Shown: positions 4,943 through 5,253 of the stretch, piece after piece
Numbering within the stretch: position 1 is the first letter of the stretch
Layout of the letters: each line of letters begins with the position of its first letter
Origin: Alphaproteobacteria bacterium
GTDB taxonomy: Bacteria > Pseudomonadota > Alphaproteobacteria > ATCC43930 > CGMCC-115725
Assembly: GCA_005888425.1 (NCBI GenBank)
Contig: VAZF01000449.1
Coordinates: 1 to 5,253 of the forward strand
Direction: 5' to 3'
DNA length: 5,253 nt
The notes under the pieces: generated by a model
Database searches by the model: none
What the model saw: the letters and a program-made list of their open reading frames with translations, nothing else
Told to the model about the DNA's origin: nothing
Made by a program: the position numbers and the translations under genes

Positions 4943-5253
4943 CGGGTGCGAGGCGTTCCGGAGGGCGATAACCGCGAGCGCATGATCTGCGCCGAATGCG
5001 GCTTTGTGCTCTACGACAATCCGAAAATCGTCGTCGGCTCGGTGGCGCGGTGGGGCGACCGGATCCTGCTATGCCGGCGCGCGATCAATCCGCGGCGCGG
5101 CTTCTGGACCCTGCCGGCGGGGTATCTGGAGCTCAATGAATCGACGACCGCCGGCGCCGAGCGGGAAGCCTTTGAAGAAGCGCAGGCCCGCATCCAGATC
5201 GAAGGCCTGTTGGCAATCTACGACATCCCTCGCATCAGCCAGGTGCAGCTGAT
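4925..5253 (+). CDS. NUDIX hydrolase with N-terminal zinc-ribbon-like segment, N-terminal part
   Basis: The first 109 codons of a NUDIX hydrolase, open at the right edge. NUDIX enzymes cleave a nucleoside diphosphate linked to another moiety and need a divalent metal. The box is complete for catalysis: G66-x5-E72, seven residues, then R80-E81-A-F-E84-E85. After that AQA replaces the usual xGU, which is common in this subgroup. Upstream are VPEGDNRER (11-19), a CAEC knuckle (22-25) and DNPKIVVGSV (31-40), the layout of NUDIX proteins that carry a small zinc ribbon. Only one CxxC pair is present here, whereas longer relatives have a second one near the N-terminus, so zinc binding is uncertain. 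The ATG at 4925 is preferred because VPEGDNRER is a recurrent part of the family; the next in-frame ATG at 4982 would remove it. The substrate cannot be named, though NADH pyrophosphatase-like or ADP-ribose/nucleotide clean-up roles fit the group. Confidence 0.88.
   Translation, partial: MTDSGPRVRGVPEGDNRERMICAECGFVLYDNPKIVVGSVARWGDRILLCRRAINPRRGFWTLPAGYLELNESTTAGAEREAFEEAQARIQIEGLLAIYDIPRISQVQL

Noticed and set aside
5004..5252. Plus-strand open frame inside the NUDIX gene
   Set aside because: It is out of frame with the NUDIX box, which is intact in the frame from 4925.

Overview
The window is GC-rich, densely coding bacterial DNA. It looks like an alphaproteobacterium, probably of the Hyphomicrobiales (Rhizobiales). 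That placement is an inference from strong G/C third-position bias, an HpnL-like membrane protein, a short PilZ protein and a NUDIX subtype with the N-terminal signature VPEGDNRER. No rRNA, tRNA, CRISPR array, insertion sequence or phage gene is visible.

Layout from left to right: (1) the N-terminal 196 codons of a luciferase-like flavin monooxygenase on the minus strand, running off the left edge; (2) a divergent 90-bp regulatory gap holding a perfect 6-6-6 dyad over a TTGACA hexamer; (3) a 320-residue HpnL-like (lysylphosphatidylglycerol synthase TM-domain, flippase-like) membrane protein on the plus strand; (4) a convergent two-gene minus-strand operon, a GT4 glycosyltransferase followed 12 bp later by a PIG-L zinc deacetylase, whose last 41 codons overlap the HpnL-like gene in antisense; (5) a 182-bp divergent gap; (6) a Nu-class-like glutathione S-transferase on the plus strand; (7) a small minus-strand PilZ reading frame with no usual start codon; (8) the first 109 codons of a NUDIX hydrolase on the plus strand, running off the right edge, with a good sigma70-type promoter that predicts an almost leaderless mRNA.

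The GT4 plus PIG-L pair implies a two-step route: add an N-acetylated sugar to an acceptor, then remove the acetyl group. Next to a flippase-like protein of a family often linked to hopanoid loci, a lipid-linked amino sugar is a reasonable hypothesis, but the acceptor cannot be read from the sequence. The other genes are housekeeping or stress types with no evident shared pathway. I see no clearly novel multi-gene system. The best leads are the start-less PilZ frame, the PIG-L/HpnL overlap, the dyad at 632-649 and the predicted leaderless NUDIX transcript.
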